Assembly: GCA_963835735.1 (NCBI GenBank)
Contig: CAWIGP010000002.1
Span: 186,001-250,000, forward strand
Source: DASQMT01 sp963835735
GTDB lineage: Bacteria; Actinomycetota; Thermoleophilia; Solirubrobacterales; Solirubrobacteraceae
Direction: 5' to 3'
Length of the DNA: 64,000 nucleotides
Part shown: piece by piece, positions 8,093-16,275 of the stretch
Layout of the letters: each line of letters begins with the position of its first letter
How positions within the stretch are numbered: position 1 is the first letter of the stretch
The notes under the pieces: generated by a model
Database searches by the model: none
What the model was told of the DNA's origin: nothing
Seen by the model: the letters and a program-made list of their open reading frames with translations, nothing else
Translations under genes and position numbers: made by a program

Positions 8093-10927
8093 ATGCGTTG
8101 TGGGATGGAGGGGATCAACCAAGCAGCGCAGACGGAGACCGAGCCCGCGGGAGTGGAGGATCTCCTGCTTCGCGGCGGGGAGTCGGAGCCTCGTGTACTG
8201 GTCCAGCGGCAGGCCACGGTCCCGCTGCCGAGCGTGCTGGCGCAGCTCGATCAGGGGCCGTTCGTAGGCCGCGCCGCGTCGCTGCGGCGGCTGCGCAGCC
8301 GCTGGGAGGGATCGCTCGATCGCGGCGCCCTGGTAGTGCTGGCCGGGGAGCTCGGCATCGGCAAGACGCGCCTGGCGGCGCGGCTGGCCGCCGGGGCGCA
8401 CGCGGAGGGCCACATCGTGCTGTACGGGCGTGCCGACGAGGAAACCGTCTCGCCCTACCAGCCGTTCGTCGAGGCGCTGCGGCACTACGCGGCGCACCGT
8501 CCCGGGCTGGCCGAGGAGACGCAGCTGGCGGCCTCGGCCGCGCGCGAGCTTGCGCGGCTCGTGCCCGAGCTCGGCCCGTGCGCCGCTCCGGCCGTGATTC
8601 GCGGCCGGGAGCAGCGCGAGCGCTCGCCGCACGAGCTCTCCGACGCGTTCGTGCGGCTGCTCCTGCACGCCGCCCGCTCGCGGAGGCTGCTGCTCGTCCT
8701 GGAGGACCTGCACTGGGCCGACGTTCCGACGCTGCTGTTGCTGCGAGAGCTCGTGCGCCGCGAGGCGGGATCGCGTCTGCTCGTGATCGCGACGTACAGC
8801 GATCTGGAGGCGGACGCGTCCGGCTCGTTGGCTCACGTGCTCGCCGACCTCCGGCGGGAGACAAACGTCGAGACGATCCGCCTGGGCGGCCTGCGGCCGT
8901 CGGCCACGGCCCTGCTCGCCGCCGCCCGGCTCGGCGGCGAGGTCGTCGACAGTGCGATGGCGCAGAGGCTGTTCGACCAGACGGGCGGCAATCCGTTCTT
9001 CATCGAGGAGCTGCTCCACACCGCGCCGCCCGTCGGGACGGAGGGCGTGCCGGAGGGCGTCAAGGACGTGATCGGCCGGCGGTTGGATCGGCTCTCTCCC
9101 GCGACGCTGGAGACGCTGACGCTGGCCGCCGTGCTCGGCAGCCACTTCCGGCTCGCCACGCTGCAGGCGGTCGCGGCCGACCAGAGCCAGGACGAGCTCA
9201 TCGAGTCGCTCGAGGCCGCCGTGGCAACGCGGCTGATCATCGAGGATCCCGAGGAGGTCGATCGCTTCTCGTTCACCCATGCGCTCGTCCGCCAGACGCT
9301 CTACGAGCGGCCGATCACGAGCCGGCGGCTGCGACTGCACCGGCGCGTGGCGGTGGCGCTGGAGGCGGCGCCATTGGCGGTCCATCCGGCCGAGCTTGCG
9401 CACCACTACTTCCAGGCGCGGGAGGTCGGCGGGGCGGCGAAGGCGACCGTGTACAGCCTCAAGGCGGGCAAGGCGAGCCAGACGGCGCACGCCTACGAGG
9501 ACGCTGCGGCGCACTACGAGCGCGCGCTGACCGTCCTTGGGATGGTGAGCCGCGATGACGCCGCCGCGCGCTGCGACGTGCTGCTGGCGCTGGGTGCCGC
9601 CCGCTGGCAGGCCAGCGAGCCCGACCCGCGCTCGACCTTCCTGCAAGCTGCAGAGCTCGCCCGCCGGCTGCCGTCATCCGAGCGGCTGGCGCGCGCGGCA
9701 TTGGGCGCGGGTGGACGCTTCTACGCCCCGGGCGCCACCGACGAGGCGTACATCGAGCTGCTCGAGGAGACGCTCACGGCGCTCGAGCCCGGGGACAGCG
9801 TCCTGCGGGTACGGCTCCTCGCGCGCCTCGCGGAGAAGCTGGTGTTCGCACCGCCGCCGGAGCGAGCGGCCGAGCCGGCGGCCGAAGCGCTCGGGATGGC
9901 GCGCCGCCTCGGCGAGGCCGGCGCTCTCGCCGCCGCGCTGATGGGGCGCCACGCCGCGCTGCTGGACGCCGAGCATGCGCACGAGCGCCGCCGCCTCGGC
10001 GAGGAGGCGCTCGCCGTGGCCGGGGAGCTGGAGGCACTCGAGCTGGCTGCCCTGACACGCCACTGGCTGGTGTACGACCTCGCCGAGCTCGGCGACCTGC
10101 AGGAGGCGCGGCGCCGGCACGCCGAGCTCGAGCTCGTCGCGAACGAGCTGCAGCAGCCGCTCTACCGTCACTCGTCGCTCGCCTGGCGCTGCGTATGGTC
10201 GACCCTCGACGGCCGCTTCGACGAGGCCGAGCGGATCGCGCGCGAGTCGGTCCGCCTGGCCGAGCACGCCGGCGCACCCGACGCGCAGACGCACTTCACC
10301 GCGCAGCTCGCCGCCCTGCGCCGCGAGCAGGGCCGGCTGCACGAGCTGCTGCCGGAGATCGCGCGTCTCGCCGGCGAAGACCCCGCGTCGGCGCCGTGGC
10401 GCGGCCTGCTGCCGCTCGCCTGGCTCGACGCCGGCGACCGCGAGCGCGCCCGGGCCGCCTATGAGACTGCATTGGCGATGATGCCCAGAACCATGCTGTG
10501 GCTGACCGCGACGGGCTCGCTGGCCGAGGCAGCCGCCGAGCTCGGCGACTCCGACGGCTGTGCGCGGCTGTACGGCGCCCTCGAGCCCCACGCCGACCGC
10601 CTCGTGCAGTGGAGCTTCACCGGCAATGCCGGCTCCGTGCACCGCCTGCTGGGCCGTACCGCGGCCGTCGCGGGCCGGCGCGACCGGGCGCGCGACCACT
10701 TCGAGGCCGCCCTGGAACGACATGCCGCGCTGGGCGCCGCGCCGCTGCTGATCCGCACACGCTGCGACTACGGAGAGTTCCTGCTGCAGGGTCCACAGGC
10801 CGAGCGCGGACGCGCGCGCCGGCTCCTGCGCGACGCCGGCGTCGCCGCTCGACGGCTGGGGATGGCAGGCATCGCCGCCCGCGCCGCCGCCAACCTCGAC
10901 CGGGAGAATGACCGTTGCTCGTCCTGA
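8093..10927 (+). CDS. Large AAA/STAND-type signalling ATPase with C-terminal TPR-like repeats, no LuxR domain
   Basis: About 944 residues. After an N-terminal leader comes a P-loop module: FVGRAASLRRL entry, Walker A GELGIGKTRLA (about 84-94) and Walker B LLLVLEDLHWAD (about 200-211), as in the ATPase core of MalT/LAL regulators and adenylate-cyclase-linked AAA_16 proteins. The C-terminal half is Ala/Leu/Glu/Arg-rich helical hairpin repeats resembling TPRs. Unlike LAL regulators it ends without a LuxR helix-turn-helix. The start could be ATG 8093 or ATG 8105. Its last 13 bp overlap csrA, so the two are surely co-transcribed; a link to post-transcriptional control is inferred. Confidence 0.8.
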   Translation: MRCGMEGINQAAQTETEPAGVEDLLLRGGESEPRVLVQRQATVPLPSVLAQLDQGPFVGRAASLRRLRSRWEGSLDRGALVVLAGELGIGKTRLAARLAAGAHAEGHIVLYGRADEETVSPYQPFVEALRHYAAHRPGLAEETQLAASAARELARLVPELGPCAAPAVIRGREQRERSPHELSDAFVRLLLHAARSRRLLLVLEDLHWADVPTLLLLRELVRREAGSRLLVIATYSDLEADASGSLAHVLADLRRETNVETIRLGGLRPSATALLAAARLGGEVVDSAMAQRLFDQTGGNPFFIEELLHTAPPVGTEGVPEGVKDVIGRRLDRLSPATLETLTLAAVLGSHFRLATLQAVAADQSQDELIESLEAAVATRLIIEDPEEVDRFSFTHALVRQTLYERPITSRRLRLHRRVAVALEAAPLAVHPAELAHHYFQAREVGGAAKATVYSLKAGKASQTAHAYEDAAAHYERALTVLGMVSRDDAAARCDVLLALGAARWQASEPDPRSTFLQAAELARRLPSSERLARAALGAGGRFYAPGATDEAYIELLEETLTALEPGDSVLRVRLLARLAEKLVFAPPPERAAEPAAEALGMARRLGEAGALAAALMGRHAALLDAEHAHERRRLGEEALAVAGELEALELAALTRHWLVYDLAELGDLQEARRRHAELELVANELQQPLYRHSSLAWRCVWSTLDGRFDEAERIARESVRLAEHAGAPDAQTHFTAQLAALRREQGRLHELLPEIARLAGEDPASAPWRGLLPLAWLDAGDRERARAAYETALAMMPRTMLWLTATGSLAEAAAELGDSDGCARLYGALEPHADRLVQWSFTGNAGSVHRLLGRTAAVAGRRDRARDHFEAALERHAALGAAPLLIRTRCDYGEFLLQGPQAERGRARRLLRDAGVAARRLGMAGIAARAAANLDRENDRCSS

Positions 10928-11148
10928 CGCGTAAGGCCAATCAGTCGATCATGATCGGTGACGACATCGAGGTCACGGTGCTCTCGGCGGCGGGCGACAA
11001 GATCAGGATCGGCATCGACGCGCCGCGGCACATCCCCGTGTTCCGCAAGGAGGTCTACCTGGAGATCCAGCAGGAGAACCTCGCCGCGGACAGCTCGGCG
11101 CGCGCAGAGGTCGACGAGGCGCTCAAGCGCCTCAGCACCGACCACTGA
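10915..11148 (+). CDS. csrA: Carbon storage regulator CsrA
   Basis: A 77-residue RNA-binding dimer that represses or stabilises mRNAs by binding GGA motifs in hairpin loops. The N-terminus MLVLTRKANQSIMIGDDIEV is close to the family consensus, and the C-terminal part carries the RNA-contacting region (APRHIPVFRKEVYLEIQQEN). The start is TTG 10915 with GGGAG about 8 nt upstream; it overlaps the preceding ATPase gene. In many bacteria csrA lies beside fliW and flagellar genes; neither is here. It converges on metK with a 7-nt gap. Confidence 0.95.
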   Translation: MLVLTRKANQSIMIGDDIEVTVLSAAGDKIRIGIDAPRHIPVFRKEVYLEIQQENLAADSSARAEVDEALKRLSTDH

Positions 11149-11155
11149 TCCGCGG

Positions 11156-12385
11156 CTAGGCGACCGCGCTGGTGTTCAGGCCGGCGGCGACGCGCAGCGC
11201 GTCCGCCTTGTCGGTCCGCTCCCAGGTGAAGTCGTGGTCGTCGCGGCCGAAGTGCCCGTACGCGGCGGTCTTCTGATAGATCGGGCGATGCAGCCGCAGG
11301 TACTCGCGGAACGCGCCCGGGCGCAGGTCGAAGTGCTCGTCGACGAGCCGCGCGATCAGCGCCCGGCCGACCTTCTCGGTTCCGAACGTCTCCACGTACA
11401 CGCTGACGGGATGCGCGACGCCGATCGCGTAGGCGACCTGCACCTCACAGCGATCGGCCAGACCCGCCGCGACCACGTTCTTGGCCACGTAGCGCGCCGC
11501 GTACGCCGCGCTGCGGTCGACCTTGCTCGGGTCCTTGCCACTGAACGCGCCGCCGCCGTGCCGCGCCATCCCGCCGTACGTGTCGACGATGATCTTGCGA
11601 CCGGTCAGCCCGGCGTCGCCGACCGGCCCGCCGATCACGAACCGCCCGGTCGGGTTGACCAGCAGGTTCTTGCGCAGCTTCTTGGCGTCGTACAGGTCGC
11701 GCGGCAGGATCGGCTCGATGACGTGCTCCCACAGGTCGTCCGGGATCAGCGACTCCGCGCCCTCCCTGTGCTGCGTGGAGATGAGCAGCTTCTCGATCTC
11801 CACCGGCCGTCCGTCGCGGTAGCGCACCGACACCTGTGTCTTGCCGTCGGGTCGCAGGTACGGCACGACCTCGGCCTTGCGCACGTCGGCCAGCCGATGG
11901 GCCAGCTTGTGCGCCAGGGAGATCGGCAGCGGCATCAGCTCGTCGGTCTCGTTCGAGGCGTAGCCGAACATCATGCCCTGATCACCCGCGCCGGCGACGT
12001 CGAGTTGATCGTCGTCGGAGGCATCCATCCGCGCCTCGTAGGCCTGGTCGACGCCCTGCGCGATGTCGGGCGACTGCTTGTCGATCGCGTTGATCACCGC
12101 GCACGAATCGGCGCTGAAGCCGAGGTCCGCGTCGGTGTAGCCGATCTTGCGGATCGTCTCGCGCGCGATCTCCGGGATGTCCACGTAGGTCTCGGTCGTG
12201 ATCTCGCCCGAGACGACGACGAGGCCGGTGTTCACGAGCGTCTCGCACGCCACGCGCCCGTACGGGTCGTCGCGCATGACGGCATCCAGCACGCCGTCGG
12301 AGATCTGGTCGGCCACCTTGTCCGGATGGCCCTCGGTGACGGACTCGGACGTGAACAGGTACTCGTTGTCTGCGTACTGGGTCAT
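11156..12385 (-). CDS. metK: S-adenosylmethionine synthetase
   Basis: Makes S-adenosylmethionine from methionine and ATP. The 409-residue protein shows LFTSESVTEGHPDKVADQISD at its N-terminus, the GAGDQGMMFGYA signature and GGGAFSGKDPSKVDRSAAY, the catalytic-lysine P-loop-like motif. ATG 12385 overlaps the stop of the DUF3352 gene (ATGA), so it is the last gene of the cmk-der-DUF3352-metK run. In related actinobacteria metK sits close to priA-def-fmt, which here lie about 7 kb further on, with an accessory block between. Confidence 0.97.
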   Translation of the reverse strand: MTQYADNEYLFTSESVTEGHPDKVADQISDGVLDAVMRDDPYGRVACETLVNTGLVVVSGEITTETYVDIPEIARETIRKIGYTDADLGFSADSCAVINAIDKQSPDIAQGVDQAYEARMDASDDDQLDVAGAGDQGMMFGYASNETDELMPLPISLAHKLAHRLADVRKAEVVPYLRPDGKTQVSVRYRDGRPVEIEKLLISTQHREGAESLIPDDLWEHVIEPILPRDLYDAKKLRKNLLVNPTGRFVIGGPVGDAGLTGRKIIVDTYGGMARHGGGAFSGKDPSKVDRSAAYAARYVAKNVVAAGLADRCEVQVAYAIGVAHPVSVYVETFGTEKVGRALIARLVDEHFDLRPGAFREYLRLHRPIYQKTAAYGHFGRDDHDFTWERTDKADALRVAAGLNTSAVA

Positions 12386-13914
12386 GGGATCTGGAGAGTC
12401 AGCTCCGCGGTCGTGTCGGTTTGATGGGCAGGGTCTTGGGTGACGACGGCGCCCAGCGCACGCACGCGAGCGAGATCGTCGCGAACCGTGGCAAAGCCAG
12501 GAATCGCAGTCAGGCCGGTCTGCTCGCCAAGCGCGAGGAGCTGGCGCAAGTCGAGGAAGACTAGCGAGTCGGCGGACGGCGGAACCTCGCCTATCGTCGC
12601 GACGAAGCCGGGCGCGGCGGCGATCGTGCCGCGCGGCGGCTCCAGCCCGGCCGGCGCCGTCGAGATCACCACGCCCTCCTCCGACACCGCGTATGACGGC
12701 GCCAGCTCCGGCGTGACGCGCAGCGTGAAGCCCTCCAGTCCGGCGAACGTCTCCGGCCTGAAGCCCGGCACGGTGCCCGGCAGCGCGAGCCGCCGCGCGA
12801 GCGGCTGCTGGAGCCGCGCGAGCGCGCTCTCGGTCCGTCCGGGGTCGCTGGTGCGCGCCTTCAGCGTCACAACCGGGGCGCCCTCGCCGGTCGGACCGGT
12901 CACCGCGATCGCGATCTCGTCGGCGAGCGGCGCCAGCACGTCCTGATCGAGATCGATCCCGGCCTCGTCCGACACGACGCGGCGCACGGCGGCGACCGCC
13001 TCGGCGCCGCCGAGCCGCTCGATCAGGCGCGCCAGCCGCGGCGCGCCGCGAACACCGACATAGGCGGCCGCGTCCTCCGGGACCCGCTCGAGCAGCAAAG
13101 GCTCGAAGGCGGCGTCGCGCGGGGCGCCGCCGGAGATCCTCACGTGCGCTCGCAACCCACCCTCCTCCGCGGTTACCGCCGCGCCTGCGGCGACGAGCCC
13201 GGGCCGGTCGATCAGTGCGCCGAGAGCGCCCAGCAGGCCGTCGCGCGGGGCGAGCACCTCACGGACTCCCGCAGCCGACGCGTAGGCGACGACCGTGCGT
13301 TCCGGCGGAGCGCCGACGACGGCGCGCCGGTAGGCCGCGAGGTCGGACAGGCGCGATCCCTCACCCTGGTCGCGGTCGACCGCGCCGCGCACGGCCGCCT
13401 CGGTGCCGACCGCGAGGAAGTCGCCGACGAACGCCAGTGCGGTCGGCCCGGCGACCAGCACGCGCACGCCGCGGTACTGCGCCGCGCCCGACAGGTTGCC
13501 GATCCGGGCGACCAGCGCCTCCGCCCGCGGGCGGTCGGCGACCTCGGCGAGGACGAGCGAGTCCGCCGGCGAGACGGCGGCGTAGGCGAGCTCGTCGCCC
13601 AGCCACGGCCGCACGTCGCGCTCGATGTCGAACGCCTGCGGCGAGATCGCTGCGACGACCTGGTCGCGCAGCCGCGTGACCGTGGGGAGCGCTTCGGCGT
13701 AGCGGGCGAATCGGCGGTCGGCCGCGCGGTCTGGGTCGGTGGAGAGGTGGACGTAGGCGAGCGCGTCGGCGGGGACGAGGCGCGCGGCGTCGTCGGGCGG
13801 CGCGTCGGCCCCGCCGGTGCCCGCGCAGACCAGGCCGCCGGCGAGCGCCAGGACAGCCACGAGCGCAAGAGCGATGAGGACGCGCGGGCGGCGGATGACC
13901 CGCGTCGCGGTCAC
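12382..13914 (-). CDS. DUF3352 domain membrane-anchored protein
   Basis: A 510-residue protein with an N-terminal membrane anchor (residues about 9-30, LIALALVAVLALAGGLVCAG) and a large extracytoplasmic part starting ARLVPADALAYVHLSTDPD, the start of DUF3352. Function is unknown; the family is widespread in Thermoleophilia and other actinobacteria and is thought to be exported. GTG 13914 overlaps the der stop (GTGA) and its own stop overlaps metK (ATGA), so it is translationally coupled to essential genes on both sides. Confidence 0.75.
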   Translation of the reverse strand: MTATRVIRRPRVLIALALVAVLALAGGLVCAGTGGADAPPDDAARLVPADALAYVHLSTDPDRAADRRFARYAEALPTVTRLRDQVVAAISPQAFDIERDVRPWLGDELAYAAVSPADSLVLAEVADRPRAEALVARIGNLSGAAQYRGVRVLVAGPTALAFVGDFLAVGTEAAVRGAVDRDQGEGSRLSDLAAYRRAVVGAPPERTVVAYASAAGVREVLAPRDGLLGALGALIDRPGLVAAGAAVTAEEGGLRAHVRISGGAPRDAAFEPLLLERVPEDAAAYVGVRGAPRLARLIERLGGAEAVAAVRRVVSDEAGIDLDQDVLAPLADEIAIAVTGPTGEGAPVVTLKARTSDPGRTESALARLQQPLARRLALPGTVPGFRPETFAGLEGFTLRVTPELAPSYAVSEEGVVISTAPAGLEPPRGTIAAAPGFVATIGEVPPSADSLVFLDLRQLLALGEQTGLTAIPGFATVRDDLARVRALGAVVTQDPAHQTDTTAELTLQIP

Positions 13915-15230
13915 GCCGCGCGGCGGCGCTGCTTGCGCTCGGCGAAGTCGATGATCACCGGGATCCCCTCCAGCCCGTAGCGCTCGCGCAGGCGGTTCTC
14001 GACGTAGTAGGCGTAGTCGCGCGTGACCTTTGCGCGGTTGTTGACCTGGATCGAGAAGCGCGGCGGGCGCTCCCCGATCTGCGCGATGTACAGCATCTTG
14101 AGCCGGTGGCCCTGCTTCTGCGGCGGCGGCCGCGTGGCGACCACGTCGCCGAGGAAGCGGTTGAGCTCCGGCGTGGGGACGCGGTGCCCGTAGCGGTCGG
14201 CGAGCGAGAGCACCTCGACGAGCAGGCGCTGCACGTGGCGCCCGGTCTTGGCGGACGCGGTCATCACCTTCGGCCGCAGCCGCAGCTTGCGCGCCACGCG
14301 GGCGCGCTCGCGGTCGAGGTCGAAGTCGTCCCCGCTCGTGAGGTCCCACTTGTTGAGCACCAGGGCGGTCGCGCAGCCCGACTTCATCGCCAGCTCGGCG
14401 ATCCGCAGGTCCTGCGACGTCACGCCGTCGGTCGCGTCGCACACGACAAGCGCCACGTCCGCGCGCTCGGCTGCGCGCTGCGAGCGCAGCACCGTGTAGT
14501 ACTCGACCGACTCCTGCACCTTCGCCTGGCGCCGGATGCCGGCGGTGTCGACGAGCCGCAGCCGCCGGCCATCGACGTCCAGCTCGGTGTCGATCGCGTC
14601 GCGCGTCGTGCCCGCGACCTCGGACACGATCACCCGCTCGCGGCCCAGGAACGCGTTGACCAGCGAGGACTTGCCGACGTTCGGCCGGCCGATCACCGCG
14701 AGCCGCACGAGCTCCTCGTCCTCCTCCGCGACCGCTTCATCGGGCGGGAGCAGCTCGACGATGCGGTCGAGCAGGTCGCCGGTGCCGAGCCCCTGGGCGG
14801 CGGAGACCGGCATCGGCTCCCCGAGGCCGAGCCCGTGGAAGTCGTGCGCGAGCGCGAGGTCACGCGGGGAGTCGATCTTGTTCGCGGCGAGGATCACCGG
14901 CACGCCGCCGCGGCGCAGGATGTCGGCGACCTCCTCGTCACCGGGCCGCGCTCCCGCGCGCGCGTCGACCACGAGCACCGCGACCTGCGCGTCGGCGAGC
15001 GCAGCGCGCGCCTGGTCCTGGATCGAGACGGCGAGCGGGTCGTCGTCGTCGAGGTCCACGCCGCCGGTGTCGATCAGCGTGAACGCGCGGCCGTTCCAGT
15101 CGGTCTCGATCTCCTTGCGGTCGCGCGTCACGCCCGGCCGCTCGTGCACGACCGCCTCGCGCGACTGCGAGAGCCGGTTGACCAGCGACGACTTCCCGAC
15201 GTTCGGGTAGCCGACGATCGCGACCTTCAC
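13911..15230 (-). CDS. der: Ribosome biogenesis GTPase Der (EngA)
   Basis: A double-G-domain GTPase required for 50S subunit maturation. The 439 residues contain P-loops GYPNVGKSS (about 7-15) and GRPNVGKSS (about 180), two G3 motifs (DTGG, DTAG), two G4 motifs (ANKID and LNKWD), and a C-terminal KH-like domain (HRLKMLYIAQIGERPPRFSI region). GTG 15230 overlaps the cmk stop as GTGA. The cmk-der order is the conserved one in actinobacteria, normally downstream of scpA-scpB-rluB. Confidence 0.97.
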   Translation of the reverse strand: MKVAIVGYPNVGKSSLVNRLSQSREAVVHERPGVTRDRKEIETDWNGRAFTLIDTGGVDLDDDDPLAVSIQDQARAALADAQVAVLVVDARAGARPGDEEVADILRRGGVPVILAANKIDSPRDLALAHDFHGLGLGEPMPVSAAQGLGTGDLLDRIVELLPPDEAVAEEDEELVRLAVIGRPNVGKSSLVNAFLGRERVIVSEVAGTTRDAIDTELDVDGRRLRLVDTAGIRRQAKVQESVEYYTVLRSQRAAERADVALVVCDATDGVTSQDLRIAELAMKSGCATALVLNKWDLTSGDDFDLDRERARVARKLRLRPKVMTASAKTGRHVQRLLVEVLSLADRYGHRVPTPELNRFLGDVVATRPPPQKQGHRLKMLYIAQIGERPPRFSIQVNNRAKVTRDYAYYVENRLRERYGLEGIPVIIDFAERKQRRRAA

Positions 15231-15853
15231 GCCTCGATCTCCCGCGCCTCGATCACGAGCGTGACGATCTGCCCGAGCACGGCGTCCAGGTCCAGCTCGC
15301 TCGTGTCGACCGGCACCGCGTCGTTGGCGGCGATCAGCGGCGAGTGCTCGCGCCGCTCGTCGCGCTCATCGCGCTGTAGCTGCGCGGCGAGCACCTCGTC
15401 GAAGTCGCCGCCCAGCTCCTCGGCGCGGCGCCGCGCGCGCACCGCGGGTGAGGCGGTGAGGAACACCTTGACCTCCGCCTGCGGGCACACGACCGTGCCG
15501 ATGTCGCGGCCCTCGGCGACCCAGTCGCCGCCGCCGCGCAGGATCTTCTGCTGCTTGCGCACGAGCGCCATCCGCACGCCGATGTCGGCGCTCACCCGTG
15601 ACGCGGCCTCGGACACCGCCGGCGTGCGGATCGCCTCGGTGACGTCGCGCCCGTCGAGCAGCACGCGCTCGCCGAGCTCGATCGTCGCGGCCTCGGCGAC
15701 GGCGGCCGGCTCGCCGCCGTTCTCGCTCACGAGCAGCGCCACGCAGCGGTACATCGCCCCGCTGTCGAGGTAGGTGTAGCCCAGGCGGTCGGCGACCGCC
15801 CGGGCGACGGTGGACTTTCCGGCCCCGGCTGGGCCGTCGATCGCGATGACCAT
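15227..15853 (-). CDS. cmk: Cytidylate kinase
   Basis: Phosphorylates CMP and dCMP. The 208-residue protein begins at ATG 15853, giving VIAIDGPAGAGKSTVARAVA with the P-loop, then DSGAMYRC (nucleotide-binding), GRDIGTVVCPQAEVKVFLTAS and the Arg-rich lid. Upstream codons up to 16114 are open but contain only the palindromic element and lack homology, so this start is chosen. It is coupled to der by a GTGA overlap and separated from aroA by 422 bp. Confidence 0.95.
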   Translation of the reverse strand: MVIAIDGPAGAGKSTVARAVADRLGYTYLDSGAMYRCVALLVSENGGEPAAVAEAATIELGERVLLDGRDVTEAIRTPAVSEAASRVSADIGVRMALVRKQQKILRGGGDWVAEGRDIGTVVCPQAEVKVFLTASPAVRARRRAEELGGDFDEVLAAQLQRDERDERREHSPLIAANDAVPVDTSELDLDAVLGQIVTLVIEAREIEA

Positions 15854-15956
15854 GGCGCTCAGCAGGCTAGCGGTCGATCGGTGCCGAATCGGCGCCGCGC
15901 GGGCGCCGCGGCGGCGGCGCGGGTCGTCGCGGCAGTGCCGGCGCTTGCGGACGGCG

Positions 15957-16197
15957 GGCATTGAGGGAGCGGGATCGGCGGGGGCGCAACACGTCGAGCG
16001 CTCGCGCGAGACGGTCGCAGGCTCAGACGTTGTGCGGACGACCAAAACGTCGATTGGCGCGGCGATCGCGGGGCGGGCTCGACGTTTTGGCTGCTCTACG
16101 ACCAAAACGTCCACATCGGGCGCGATCGCCGACCGATCTCGACGTTATGGTCGCTCTCGCGAGCCGCGACCACGCCCGATCCCGCTCCCTCAATGCC
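15957..16197. repeat. 241-bp element with 22-bp perfect terminal inverted repeats and three tandem palindromic units
   Basis: The ends are perfect inverted repeats: left 15957-15978 (GGCATTGAGGGAGCGGGATC and 2 more bases) and right 16176-16197. Inside are three roughly 60-bp units, each an imperfect palindrome. Unit 2 (16040-16099) and unit 3 (16100-16159) both begin GACCAAAACGTC, have GCGATCGC at the centre (16062-16069 and 16122-16129, exactly 60 bp apart) and end TCGACGTTTTGG or TCGACGTTATGG. Unit 1 (about 15985-16039) is degenerate (GCAACACGTCGAG to CTCAGACGTTGTGC). No protein is encoded. It fits a MITE-like or REP-cluster element or a structured RNA between aroA and cmk. Confidence 0.85.
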
Positions 16198-16275
16198 AGC
16201 CGTACTCAAGCGCCGAAGCCACCTCGGCCGCCGAGCCGCAACATGCCGTGGGCGCCGTGGGTCGGGAGGGCCGGC

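Noticed and set aside
15854..16114. N-terminal extension of Cmk
   Set aside because: The open frame runs through the palindromic element and shows no homology; the P-loop begins immediately after ATG 15853.
16040..16159. CRISPR array
   Set aside because: The repeats are 60 bp apart but the whole unit is palindromic and the supposed spacers are similar to each other; only two to three units exist and there are no cas genes.
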